A stretch of 64,000 nt of DNA from Rutpela maculata (Eukaryota; Arthropoda; Insecta; Coleoptera; Cerambycidae). The stretch covers positions 73,837,804-73,901,803 of the forward strand of contig OW386287.2 in assembly GCA_936432065.2 (NCBI GenBank), read 5' to 3'. The notes beneath the pieces were generated by a model that worked only from the letters and a program-made list of their open reading frames with translations, did no database searches and was not told where the DNA came from. Below, in pieces: positions 44,600 through 55,559 of this stretch (positions within the stretch are counted from its first letter, which is position 1; each line of letters opens with the position of its first letter). Position numbers and translations under genes: made by a program.

Positions 44600-47580
44600 T
44601 AAAGTCGCTTAGTTTTCGAGAAAAAAAAAACCGGCGTAGAACCAAACCAGACTTAGTGGGATTCTTTAGTAAGATAACCGTGTACACGAAATCGTTTTTT
44701 ACGACATTTTTCGGTGGTCGAGAACTTTTTTATTTCGGAAAAACTCAAAAAAATAGATTTTTAATGAAATATGTTTTTTAACGTCTCCACCGCTATATCT
44801 CTGAAAATATTTGTGCTATCAAGCTATTTTTTTTTAGATTAAAATAGACACAATAACGCTTCGAACAACGTCCCACGTGAACCCGATTTGTTTTTTTTTA
44901 AGTTGGTAAAATAATAGGAAACTCAAACTTGTTATTTTCAGTAGCGTAATTTTAGGCAATCGAGAAAAAAGTTTATTTATGAAAATTTGTATATACATGC
45001 TGCGTAAAAATTGAAGCCATAAAAATTTTTCATGTCCCGTTTATAGTATTGAGTCAGCGATTTTTTTTAACGGGCCAAAGTCTTATTCTTGCGCGCTCGG
45101 CTGTAGCAAGCCTGCCGACTGCAACGATCTGATGATCCCGATCGGGGTGTATATAGTAACTTATATCAATAGGTATAAAACCAGTAGTGATCAAAAGCAT
45201 CTAGGGGATCAATATTATTGTTCAATATTTCATATATTGTACAGTACTATTGATCATATGTTGTTAATATTAAGAAATTGTATAATAAATATTAAATAGT
45301 CTCCTTTTAATAATAAAAAGGCAGGTGGTAGTAGTACAGTACCTAGAGGTAAAAAATATGCAAAACTTGGAAATAATGTCATATTGAACGGATTTCGTTC
45401 ATTTTTGGCAGTATAATAGTAAATGTTTCACAGAAAAGTTTCTATATTGAGCGGGGGCTTGTTAATTTATTTATATGTTTTAAGTGCCACCCCCTTTGAG
45501 GGGGTGGCACTTAAAAATATATATGAAGTACAATCATATTTTAAGAAGAAAAGGTTCTATGCAATTTTTCACATAAATTAATAGTTTTTAAGTTATAACG
45601 ACTTCAAAATTGCGATAAAAAAAGGTATTTCTAAACGGCTTTCGTCAAGTATCTCAAAAAGTATTACTTTATCGAAAAAATGTTATAGACCAATTACAGA
45701 AAGTACAAACTGGGAATTAATTATATTTTTTGTTTATTGATATATTGATATTTAGGATTAATAACTTCGGAGATATTTAAGTTTACATTTGGTATCCAAG
45801 TGTTCATAAGATAACTATTTAGAGTGAGAGTTAAATATCTCAGAAACTGTGACACCTACGCCAAGGATACTAATAGATACAATAATAGGTTATTAATTAA
45901 GCTCTTAACTATTTTTTTATTTGTTTATGTAGCATAAAAAACAAAGAAGTTATGACCGAAGCAATGTCCGTCTACACATTATTTTAATAACAACGTCACC
46001 ATTTTGTTACTGTAATTAGCCAGTAATTTAAAAACAAATTTCAAACACGGTTTCTCATTAATATACAGCATGACGTAGATGCTCAAATTTTTTGGTTCGT
46101 ATACAGCACTTGCTTTAGAAAAAATACAGTTTAAACTATAAAGGTATTTTCGATAAAACGTATTTTTTTTCCTATTTCAAATATCTCAATAAATATTAGT
46201 TTTGTTCAAAAATGTGTAGAGACCAAAAATAAGCTCATAAACCAATAATGAATTTCGCTTGTTTATTTATTTACATAGATTTAATAGTTTCGGAGATATG
46301 AGTTTACAAATGGCATCCGAACGTTCATAAGACGAGAAATGCAGTTTAAATGTTAAATATCTCAGAAATTGTGACGCATGCTAAGAAAGGAAATTAAAGA
46401 CAATTAATTGCGCTTTCAAATTATTTTTTACTCGTTTTGTTACTCTAATTAGCCAATAATTTAAAAAAAATATCTCAAATACAGTTTTTCGTTAAAATGT
46501 AGCATTACCTAAATACTTAAATTCTTTTTTGCTCATTTAAAGCACTTGCTTTAGAAAAGAATGCATTTTAAACTTTAAAGGTAATTTTGAAACCCTTGGA
46601 TACCAAATATAAACTTAAATATTTCCGAAATTATTAATCCTACATCAATAAACAAAAAATATAATTAATTCCCAGTTTGTAGGGTACTTTCTGTAATTGG
46701 TCTATAACATTTTCTCGATAAAGTAATACTTTTCGAGATACTTGACGGAAGCCGTTTGAAAATACCTTTTTTAAAAGCTTTTATTTTAAGCTAAAATCGC
46801 AATTTTGAAGTCGTTATAACTTAAAAACTATCAATTTATGTGAAAAATTACATGGAACAGTTTCTTCTTAAAATTTGATTCTATTTCAGCTTCAATAAAT
46901 ATATATATTTTTTAAGTGCCACCACCTGAGAGGAGGTGGCACATTTTTTATGAATGATATCTAATTTTTTAGATGACAGTTAGCAACTCCACCCCAACCT
47001 AGAATGCCATATATTAATCTAGATCCAACTAACGCTACTTCTACGCGACTAAACTGACCAAACCTGCATGCGAGGTGTATTAATTGCGTCCCAATGTCGC
47101 GTTTAGCGCTGATAAAAAAAATCGCTGTTGCCAAACGGTACACTTTAGGAAAAAACATATTTTTTCAAAAACTTAGGCTTTATTTTCTTCGCTGCATGTA
47201 TGCAAATATTTTCAAAAATAAAAAAGTTTATCGATTGGTGAAGATTTCAATACACAAAATATGTATTTTTAGTTTATTTGATTTTTAGAGAAATGAAAGT
47301 GCGAATTGTGCCCAAACCGTTTATATTGGTTTTTACCGCTACAGTGTGTGCTTTAATTTGACACAAAACAAATTTCGGTAGCTTTAATAGTTTTAAAGAT
47401 ATGGCGGTGGAAACAAAAAAAAACAATTTTCTTTAAAAATACATTTTTTTCACTTTTTATGGATTTAAAAAGTTCGAGACCACAAAAAAATGTCGTAAAA
47501 TATGATTTCATATGCCCGGTGACATACTCAAAGGAACCTAATATGTTTCACCTGGTTCTACGCCAAAAAAAAAAAAACGA
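44600..47580. repeat. Old outer inverted repeat pair (arms about 300 bp)
   Basis: Left arm about 44620-44960 and right arm about 47290-47580 are diverged inverted copies. Shared: GGCGTAGAACCA, TTTTACGACATTTTT, GGTC(G/T)(A/C)GAACTTTTT, CCACCGC(T/C)ATATCT. The family at 45337-46960 is nested between them. Probably an old TIR element. Confidence 0.65.
45337..46960. mobile_element. CAGTAACTAGAGG family, composite copy with inverted arms
   Basis: The left terminus CAGTACCTAGAGGTAAAAAA (45337) matches the full copy at 22210. Arms 45481-45820 and about 46590-46945 are inverted copies. Each carries its own hairpin GTGCCACC(C/A)CC..GG.GGTGGCAC (45483-45509, 46914-46939). Between them two tandem reversed partial copies share ACAGCACTTGCTTTAGAAAA (46103 and 46549), TCTCAGAAA(C/T)TGTGAC and AGCCA(A/G)TAATTTAAAAA. 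So several partial copies have been stacked. Confidence 0.75.
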
Positions 47581-47589
47581 CACGATAGA

Positions 47590-48355
47590 CTTGCGAAATC
47601 GCTGCTCTAGTAGATAAAGTATAGTATTCAACTTGCGATAATGGTAATGGATAACTTACTTGATGAATTACAGCACTCGCCTGCGGCTCGTGCTGTAAAT
47701 TTCATCTGCGTAAGTTATTACCTACGTTACCGCTTGTTGAATAATGTACTATTAATTTCACAGTGTGAAATAAAACTTGGTTTGGAAACAGCTATAGAAT
47801 TTAGTCTATTTTTAGAAAATTATATTGTTTTCTAATTTCGAATGGCGACACAAAAATGTTGTATGTAACTCGAGACTAAAATGTGTTTTTTTTTACTCGT
47901 GTGGTTTATAGCACTCGCCTTCAGCTCGTACCATAAACGCCCCACGTGTAAAAAAACACCATTTTAGCCTCTTGTTATATGAAATACTATTTTGTAACGC
48001 CATATCCTAAAATGACGTTTATTTGACAGTTTCAATGAATCAAAACAATGTCATTATTGACAAGTGTAAAATAAAAAAAAAAAGAGTGAAATAAAGAAAT
48101 TTTATTTCACAGTGTGAAATAAAACTTATTAGTTTCTATGAAAACAGCAATAGAATTTAGTCTATTTTTACAATTTTTTCTAATTTCGAATGGCGATACA
48201 AAAATTTTGTAAATAACTCGAGACTAAAACGTGTTTTTTTTACTCGTGTGGTTTATAGCACTCGCCTTCGGCTCGTACTATAAACGTCCCACTTGTAAAA
48301 AAAACACACCATTTTAGCCACTTTTTATATAAAATACTATTATAAAATGGTTAAA
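47590..48355 (+). repeat. Tandem duplication, about 245-bp unit, with GC-rich hairpin core
   Basis: Unit 1 (about 47757-48005) and unit 2 (about 48110-48350) share CACAGTGTGAAATAAAACTT, TAGAATTTAGTCTATTTTTA, CGAATGGCGA(C/T)ACAAAAAT, TAACTCGAGACTAAAA and an imperfect palindrome TACTCGTGTGGTTTATAGCA...GCTCGTAC(C/T)ATAAAC. Between the units lies the 43977-type repeat. A related ACTCGCCTGCGGCTCGTGCT palindrome is at 47673. Confidence 0.85.
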
Positions 48356-48480
48356 GCAGGTATTTACTACAAATAAATAGAAACTGTATGGAGTTGTGCA
48401 AAAATTAAGGAAGCCGTCAATGTTATTAAAAATAATCCAGGAACGTTTATTTTGTTAGACAATCTTTTAATAAACGTAAT
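48356..48480. other. Flank of the 28S fragment
   Basis: AT-rich with no rRNA similarity that I recognise; the 5' junction of the rRNA-like sequence falls at about 48481. Confidence 0.4.
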
Positions 48481-49010
48481 AGGGAATGTGAGCTGGGTTT
48501 AGACCGTCGTGAGACAGTTTGGTTTTACCCTACTGATGACTCGTTGTTGCGATAGTAATCCTGCTCAGTATGAGAGGAACCGCAAGTTCGAGCATTTGGT
48601 TCACGCACTTGCTTGAGCGGGCGGTGGTGCGAAGCTACCATCCGTGGGATTGTGCCTGAAGGCCTCTAAGGCCGTATCCTTTCTAGTCGAAGGTGGCAAC
48701 GGAGTTGGAGTTCCGAGAGTCAAAAGGCTCAAAACAATGTGACTTTACTAGGCGGTCGTGGTTCGCCGCGATCATCGCACTAGCCCTATTCGCCGTCGAG
48801 ATCGACGGTCGGCGGTGGAATCGATCCTTGCCATGTCCAACCTGATCTCCTTGTTGACGGCCGATCATGAGTCGCACAAACGTTTCGATGTTGGAACTCG
48901 GAATTATCTGTAGACGACTTACGTACCTGGCAGAGTGTTGTGCTTGGTAGAGCAGTTTCCATGCTGCGATCTGTTGAGACTCAGCCCTTAGCTTGGGGAT
49001 TCGTCTTGTT
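48481..49010 (+). rRNA. 28S rRNA 3'-terminal fragment (pseudogene)
   Basis: Starts GGGAATGTGAGCTGGGTTTA and continues with the conserved GACCGTCGTGAGACAG, TTTTACCCTACTGATGAC, TGCGATAGTAATCCTGCTCA, GTATGAGAGGAACCGC, TTTGGTTCACGCACTTG and CGGTGGTGCGAAGCTACCAT. GTGGCAACGGAGTTGGAG, CTTGGTAGAGCAGTTTCCAT and GACTCAGCCCTTAG follow, ending near 49010. These are the last roughly 530 bases of insect 28S rRNA (peptidyl-transferase/sarcin-ricin end and 3' domain). Several normally invariant sites appear changed (GACAGTTTGGTTTTACC for the usual GACAGGTTAGTTTTACC; CGCAAGTTCGAG for CGCAGGTTCGGA/CAGA). The rest of the rRNA is absent upstream. So it is a dispersed fragment, not a functional rDNA unit. Confidence 0.93.
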
Positions 49011-49098
49011 ATTTTGATCTACTAAAATAATTTGTATTATGAAAACATTCTAGTTTGCTTATTTCATTGTTTTTTTTTATGAAATAAAGTTGATTTTG

Positions 49099-49309
49099 CA
49101 GTTTAAACTTTGAATTATAGATAAGTCCCAGTTTAAACTGTTAATTTAAACCGCAGTCGCAGTTTCAAATGGAAATTATGTATAATTTACAGTTTAAATT
49201 GTAAATTATGCATATACCCAGGTTAAACTTTAAAAAACATATAATTCTCAGTTTTTAACTATAAATTACACATAATTCTCAGTTTAAAGCGTGAATTATA
49301 AAATAAAAA
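49099..49309 (+). repeat. 30-bp tandem array, 7 degenerate units, just 3' of the 28S fragment
   Basis: Units start with CAGTTTAAACT or variants at 49099, 49129, 49160, 49190, 49219, 49249 and 49280. Consensus is about CAGTTTAAACTGTAAATTAT followed by xATAATTCC. Units are diverged (20-30% different). Its position about 90 bp after the 28S end suggests it came along as intergenic-spacer subrepeats. Confidence 0.85.
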
Positions 49310-50189
49310 GCACGCCTTCATGTAGTGATCCTAATATATCAAGCTTTACACATCACTCCTAAGCTGACTTCACAGTTTTACTACGTTTACATGGTGTCAA
49401 AGTTATTACGTAAAAATAATTGTACATTACTAGGGATCGAACTCACAAATAATTAACAAAAAAATTGATATAACCAAAAGTCACTAAATACTGTCATATA
49501 ATTTTGTAATTTTTTCACCTGTATAGCCACTACTCTCACAGGTAAACACAACGTCTTCCGCCAGCCAGACCGTCCTCGTGCCTACTACACCATAAAAAGA
49601 GAAGGGATATAAAATAACGAGCCTTGCTAAAATCATGTGTTTTCCGACGGTGCTAGCTCTTAGACTAATAATTTTACTTTTTAGTTACTTACTATACTAT
49701 ACCACGGAGTTAAGTTACAGCATATCTTATTATTATTTCAAAAACATGCCAAAATTATAAAGTAAGTAAACAATTTTGCAACAAAAACAGAAAAAGAATT
49801 GAAATAATTTAGAAATATAAAATTGTCCGGTGCACCCCCTGAAGAATCATTCCTTAAGAGCTTACATTTATTTCACTATGTTTACTTTACTTTTTTTTTG
49901 CAGATTCACAAATTTTATTCAAAAAGTGTTGTAATTTTCTAATATTTAATTTTCAACCCCCTCAAAAACCACCCCCTTGGTCCTTAGAATTTTTTTACTA
50001 TTTTGGTGTACCTATTCACGGGCACAATATTATCGTATCTACAAAGTTTCAGAAATTTAAAACTGAATTAATTTTTTAAACCCCCTCAAAAACTACCCCC
50101 TTAGTGCCTAAAATTTTTGCAATATTTTCCCACTTTTCTAATGAATATTTTCTGTTCATTTGCATTTGAAGAATTTTGTCCACTTTTTT
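49310..50189. other. AT-rich spacer
   Basis: Two similar CCCCCTCAAAAACCACCCCCTT patches at 49970 and 50082 show a short local duplication. A reversed B-box-like GATCGAACTC occurs at 49436. No gene. Confidence 0.4.
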
Positions 50190-51700
50190 CTTCTTCTCTT
50201 AGCATCATAACCCAGAGTGGGTCTTTGCCTTTCTTCCATTCTGTTCTCTCTTGAGTTTTTCTTCTCCAGTTTCTAATATTATAGCTCTCAGGTCATTTTC
50301 TATATCATCTTAATTACTCTCAAGTCTTCCATTCTGTTGACATGGCCCAGTCATACTAGTCTTTGACTTTTTGTATATTTAATAATGTCACTTTCTTTCT
50401 TGATCTGATTCAGCTCAGCATTCATGCGGATTCTCCATGTTCCATTAGCGTTTTGGACTTGTCCATGTATCTTTCGCAGGATCTTTCTTTCGAATATTCG
50501 GAATATTTCCTCGTCTCTTTTTGTCATGGTCCAGGGCTCACATCCATTTGTTACTACAGGTCTAATTAAGCTTTTGTATATTTTTGTTTTCGTGTTTTTG
50601 TCTAATAGTCTACTTGTCATTAATTTTTTGTGGGCGTAGTAACATCGAATTCCACTGTCTATATGTGCCTTGATTTCACTGCTTATGGAATTGGTTTGGT
50701 TAACTTCCGCTCCTAAGTATGTAAAGGTTTTCACACGTTCAAGGTCATAGTTTTCGATTTGAATGCTGTTGTTATTGTTGGTTGGCATTCTTTTCACTTC
50801 CATGTCTTTTGTTTTATTTCCAATGTGACTGTTGATCAATTTGAGTAAACGTTTCCTCTAACTGGGTTTTATTTCTGCTGATAATAGCTATATCGTCTGC
50901 AGAGGCACATATTGAGATGATTTGATTCCAATATGATCTCAGTAATTGGTGTTTTTTATTACAGCTTCAAGTACCAAATTGAAGAGTATGCTTGAGAGTG
51001 CGTCACCTTGTCTTACTCCTAGGTTAATGTCGAAAGTTGATGATAATTCTCCGTCTTCTGCCGCCGCCTTTGATCCGTCTAATGTCATCATTATCAGCCT
51101 TATATATTTGTCGGGTATTCCTAGGATACGAATATCTTGTAACATTTGTTCGCGTTTGACACTTGCTTGTTTAAAATCTATATATATGTTATAAAGATCT
51201 ATGTCGTATTCGTAAGCTTTTTCTTGTATTATTCTTAATATAAATATATTTTCTGTTGTGGATCTATTCGGCCTGAACCCACAGTTCTACGCCGTATTCG
51301 TAAGCTTTTTCTTGTATTATTCTTAATATAAATATGTTTCCTGTTGTGGATCTATTTGGCCTGAACCCACATTGGTAATCTCCTATTATTTATTCGGAGT
51401 AGACTGCTAACCTATTATGGATAATACCAAATAGTACCTTGTAAATTACATTTAGCAATGTAATTGGCCTATAATTTTCACATTTTAATTTGTCGCCCTT
51501 TTTATGGATTGGCTGTATTATTCCCACAGTCCATTCTTCTGATATTTGTTCCTGTGTCAATATTAAAGTTATTAAGTTATGGATTCTTCTCCATAGTTCT
51601 GATCCTCCGTTTTTGATCAGCTCTGCCGTGATTTCGTCCACACCGGGTGGCTTATGGTTTTTGAGTTTTCTGATTACGCTACTTTTTTGTCCACCTAGAT
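50190..51700 (-). pseudogene. RTE-like LINE reverse transcriptase, degenerate
   Basis: On the minus strand, in order: GGQKSSVIRKLKN and the frame IHKKGDKLKCENYRPITLLN (51641-51390, the RT (K)GD...NYR.I.LL block); VIYKVLFGIIHNRL; a gap with an 88-bp tandem duplication; DIRILGIPDKYIRLI and FDINLGVRQGDALSSILFNL (51145-50939, the (G)(L/V)RQGD.LS..LFN block). After a frameshift ICASADDIAIISRNK (about 50915-50870) supplies the catalytic (Y)ADD with S for Y. After another frameshift come YDLERVKTFTYLGAEVNQTN, CYYAHKKLMTSRLL, KIYKSLIRPVVTNGCEPWTM and RIFERKILRKIHG (50839-50351). The tail resembles (N)WRRKTQERTEW. The palm region with the FxDxxxA box is lost. The 3' end is near 50190. The block wording is that of RTE-type insect LINEs. 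Confidence 0.88.
51205..51371. repeat. 88-bp tandem duplication inside the LINE
   Basis: CGTATTCGTAAGCTTTTTCT ... GGCCTGAACCCACA occurs at 51205 and again at 51293, differing by only about three bases. A local duplication within the RT palm region. The missing FxDxxxA region is upstream of it. Confidence 0.95.
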
Positions 51701-52399
51701 CTTGAAAAATTTCCCACTGTGAGGCGCTGTTTCCCGCTGTGTCTTTGTTTTGAAGGTGGGCGAATTTTTTACAAAGAAAAATCCACCGATTTTAATAGCC
51801 TCTTATTATTTAGGTTCTACATTTTAAAAGAATAAATTATGATATTAGCAAGTCAGTCTTCCAAAATGAATTATCATGCATTTATCTAAAATTTGGCGAA
51901 TGCGCTGGGTGTATACGATTAAAAGTACGTAATTATCCAGTTAATAGTCCAGTCGGTAAAGTAAAAGTAAAAAATACACCAGAAGCTCTCAAAAAATGTT
52001 ATCCGAGATTTTCCTTCAGTAACTGTTAGTGGTATACATCACAAAACCACAAAAATCCGTTCTGGGGGTGCCGCGCAACCCCCCAAAAAACCACCCATTC
52101 GGTGAAAAAAGCCTCATTTTACTGACAACTCGTTAACCGTTGAAGATATAAAAAAATTGCTCGTCATAAAAAGAAAGTTTGGCTAATTTCCTAAAAAAAA
52201 GTCATATTTTAATTTTGTTGCATATGCCATGTTTTTCGAGAAAATCGATAATGAGGCCTTATAGCTTCTCTTGTATATACTAAATACTGTGACAAGCTTT
52301 ATACCTCTATAGATATCTATGGGAGTTTCCTCTAAGTTACTAAGTTCCATGTATACATAGTAGAAAACTGACACGGTTGGTTTGGTTGTCGTTCAAGAG
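51701..52399. other. Spacer
   Basis: No recognised feature. TTAATAGTCCAGTCGGTAAA at 51942 recalls the palindrome terminus at 23966 but diverges after a few bases. Confidence 0.4.
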
Positions 52400-52765
52400 A
52401 TGGCGCCCGCGGTGTCATGGTCTGTGCATCTAGAAACATCTACATACATAGATCTGCTGGAGCATGGTGGAATATTCCAGAAACAAATTATCTGAGACTA
52501 TATAAAGGAATAGAGAGGCCGTGTAGGGACAGTTTAGTACAGATCAGCAGATAGCAAGATCAGAAGGATAAAAGAAGTAAATGAAGTGATCAGAAGTGAC
52601 CGAATTATTGAATTATACTACTTGGTGTTATATTAGTGAAGTAATTATTTGTTGTAATTAGCAGGTAAGTTAATAAACTAGTGTTTAGTGATACCCTGGT
52701 GTTATAATTTCCGGATCCACGATACGGGGTATTTACAAAGGGGGGAGGGGGGTGTAAACACGCAA
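52400..52765 (+). repeat. Probable solo LTR or LTR fragment
   Basis: Contains GAGACTATATAAAGGAATAG (TATA-box-like), then AGTTTAGTACAGATCAGCAG (initiator-like), GTTAATAAACTAG (polyadenylation-signal-like) and CCCTGGTGTTATAATTTCCG followed by a G-rich stretch. The order U3-TATA-R-polyA is what an LTR would show, but I do not see paired LTRs, a TG...CA boundary or pol sequence. The 3' part is repeated at 30435-30550. Confidence 0.5.
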
Positions 52766-52770
52766 AAATA

Positions 52771-53099
52771 TTAATTTTATGGACTCTTACCTGCTTGATT
52801 TATCTATTTACCCTTATTTACCCCAATTTACCCCCCAGCTCTTCAACGGAATAAGATGAAAATAATCTAGTTCCAGATCACGTTGTAATACATACATGTA
52901 CCAAATTTCAAGTCAATATCTTAAACGGTTCCAGAGTAATCGTGTGCACAAAAAAGTTACAGACAGGCAGACCGACAGACAGAAATTGTTTTTTCTCTCA
53001 GACTTAAAATCTCGACGTTTCATGACATTCTAAGCCTATTTGAATAATAAAAATGTTCATTTTTTTTGTCGTTACTATACTTCCACTTGATGTGGAGGT
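52771..53099 (+). repeat. Hairpin-ended dispersed repeat, copy 4 (5'-truncated)
   Basis: Starts TTAATTTTATGGACTCTTAC, then TTTACCCCAATTTACCCC, AACGGTTCCAGAGTAATCG, GTTACAGACAGGCAGACCGA and the terminal hairpin CTTCCACTTGATGTGGAGG (53080-53098). Confidence 0.9.
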
Positions 53100-54024
53100 A
53101 ATAGTTGAAGATCACACAAAAGAGCCATAAGAAATATTTAAAAGAGAAGAGCCAAAACCACAACCAATTACATATTAACCGATACTAACAATAAACTCAT
53201 CTAACACATAAAAAAAACAACCTGCAACAATCACACCACAAAAATACCGATAGCCGAAGAGCAGGTTAAAGTTGATGACCGAGGACCGTGGTTTGGTGTC
53301 CACGCTAAATTGTAGATCCCTAGGCCCAAAGGGGCCGCCATTGTGGCCTAGTTGCCTAGTAAAAAGTAGTAATATCCACCAGCCACCCTTTAGTTGACCC
53401 ACCTTCCTTTAAAATGCACCTTCGCAAGCGCTATAAGTTTATTATCGTACATCTGAAAACTATTAATGAAAAACAAAATATGTATTTTTTGATGAAATGT
53501 GCGGTTTCCTATTCCACTTTTGTTTTTCTACAGGGGGCGCTAAAGCTATAGCCTCCCCTTTCGGTATAACTTTGTTTACGTTAGTCATTTGCTGCGCAAT
53601 TTTTTTTATCCAATTATCTTTGATTCTACTGTATATACTTGTATATCAGTGCAGTGGCTGCATAGATGACGCTCTCAAAAATATTTCGTTGCAACGAAAC
53701 AATTGCTGTACTTCTTAATGGATTGTAATAATCAACAATTTCTCGTGCTAATTAATTGGCGCCTTGCCATATTAGTTGAACTCATTAAGAGCTGGAATCT
53801 CCTATAGAAGAAATTGAGTAATTGATGTCTGGCAATGTTTATACATGTTAAAATGCGTGTGTCTCCAGAGGACGGCGACCACAGTAATTTAAGTTGTTAC
53901 TCAGAAACTCTCGCTTAACATTTTCAGACTTTTTACAAAAATTCAAAAGTAATTGTATAATATATTATAAATTATTGAAGGTGCAATGAGATGTGTACAC
54001 CATGCAATATCCAATTTTAACCTA
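53100..54024. other. Spacer, nothing recognised
   Basis: The frame at 53497-53718 (+) has hydrophobic stretches but looks like chance; no family recognised. Confidence 0.4.
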
Positions 54025-54372
54025 TACAGGGTGATTTGCCATGACATGCGGAAAATAAAATGGTGTACTAGTCTTCAATGTGGGAAAACCCCTGCAAAAT
54101 TTTAGAGTGCTCTGAGGTAATTTAGTATATTAAAAATGGTTAAAACTTACGAAGATACACTACTGTTATTGCCTAGGTCAGTAATGGGGCGACGAACTTA
54201 CTTGTGAAAGATGTTTGCATTTCCTTAATTGGCATAAAAAGTTAAGCCGGCGGGTGTGCGGTCAAAGTGCCGCGTTTTTTGCTTTCGGTCGAACAACCCG
54301 GACACTGGCAGGTACAAAGCACCGCCGAAGTTGGTGTTTTTGTGTTATTGACTGGTTTAAGTAAATATCTCT
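54025..54372 (-). repeat. Dispersed TIR repeat, partial copy (reverse of 60.8-61.25 kb)
   Basis: The end TACAGGGTGATTTGCCATGA, then CATGCGGAAAATAAAATGG, TTAGTATATTAAA, CTTGTGAAAGA, TTTCCTTAATTGGCATAAAA and TTTCGGTCGAACAA are the reverse complement of 60915-61253. The other terminus is missing. Confidence 0.85.
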
Positions 54373-54663
54373 TATAGCTCAGACGACAGAGAACATTTTT
54401 TAGTGAAACCTACAAAAATTTGCAAACTGAATATATATTTTTAATGAGTTCGTGAAAGTCTATAGAATAATATCCTGAAAAGTTTACATTACGCTCGGAT
54501 GCAGAACATAAAAAAAAGTGGAAAAAAAATTTTATCTATTTTTTTCAAAAATTTGAAATTAAGTCCGGGTTGGAAAAAGTAAAAAATACGGGTGGATAGA
54601 CCACGTGTTTCTGAACAAAAAATATTCTAATAAAATTTATCGCTAAAGCCACGGTATTCCTGG
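54373..54663. other. Spacer holding a block repeated inverted at 57.3 kb
   Basis: GAACAAAAAATATT..AATAAAATTTATCG(C/T)TAAAGCCACGGT at 54614-54655 occurs reverse-complemented at 57322-57370, so an unnamed repeat family has two pieces in the window. Confidence 0.6.
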
Positions 54664-55350
54664 AAAAAAACCGCTGCCTAAGGAATCACTACTTCCACAT
54701 CCAGATTTTCTATCCAAGTCACTCACAACGAAAAAATTTTGTATGTCGAAATAATTGCTTATGGAACTTTAATAATATAATATTTGAAATCCTCTACCCC
54801 AAAAACCCAAAAAACGATACCCCACATCGGTAGTGGGGTGGGGGTGGTGCTAGAGGGTGGTAGTGGGGGTGGATGAAGTAAAAAAATATTTTGAGGTTTC
54901 TGGTTCTTGTACACACACACTAAATCACAACTTTTTTTCATCCCCTTTAATAATGGGGTGGGGGTGGCTAATGCCAAAATTTTTTTTGAGACCTTAGCTT
55001 CTCTTTAATATACTAAATACCAATTTTCTGGACTCTTACCTGCTTAATTTACCTATTTACCCCAAATTTACCCCAATTTACCCCCAACCCTTCGATGGAA
55101 CAAGATGAAAATATAATCTAGTTCCAGATCACGTTAAAATACATACGTGTACCAAATTTCAAGTCAATATCTTAAACGGTTTCAGAGTAAACGTGCGCAC
55201 AAAAAAAAGTTACAGACCGACAGGCAGACAAAATTTTTTTTCGCTCAAACTTAAAATCTCGACGTTTCATGACATTCTAAGCCTATTTGAACAATACAAA
55301 TTTTTAAAAATTTTTTTTGTCGTTACTATACTTCCACTGGATGTGGAAGT
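54664..55350 (+). repeat. Hairpin-ended dispersed repeat, copy 5 (full length)
   Basis: Starts ACCGCTGCCTAAGGAATCAC, then ACTTCCACATCCAGATTTTC. GGGGTGGGGGTGG core, TTCTTGTACACACACACTAA, TTTACCCCAATTTACCCCC, AAACGGTTTCAGAGTAAACG, a CAGACCGACAGGCAGAC tract and the CTTCCAC-loop-GTGGAAG hairpin (55331-55349). Its ends show the ACTTCCACATCCAG / CTGGATGTGGAAGT inverted pair best. About 690 bp, non-coding. Confidence 0.92.
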
Positions 55351-55559
55351 AAAAATAGTGAAGTAACTTTGCCATTGCGCGGCCAGCGCACGGTTAAATG
55401 CATACTATGGAACCTCTAAAAATTCTTAGCTGTTCTATCGAGTAAAATAAAGCTTTTTTCTCTTTCTGATTACTCGTTTTAAACATTTTTATTAGTGAAT
55501 AGGAGGATAAATAGTGAGTACGAAGGGAAAATATATAATTATGTATGCATACACAGACA

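Noticed and set aside
49425..49545. Minus-strand GAGTTCGATCCC with a weak A-box-like TGGCTATACAGG
   Set aside because: The boxes are over 80 bases apart and no tRNA fold is possible; too weak for a SINE call.
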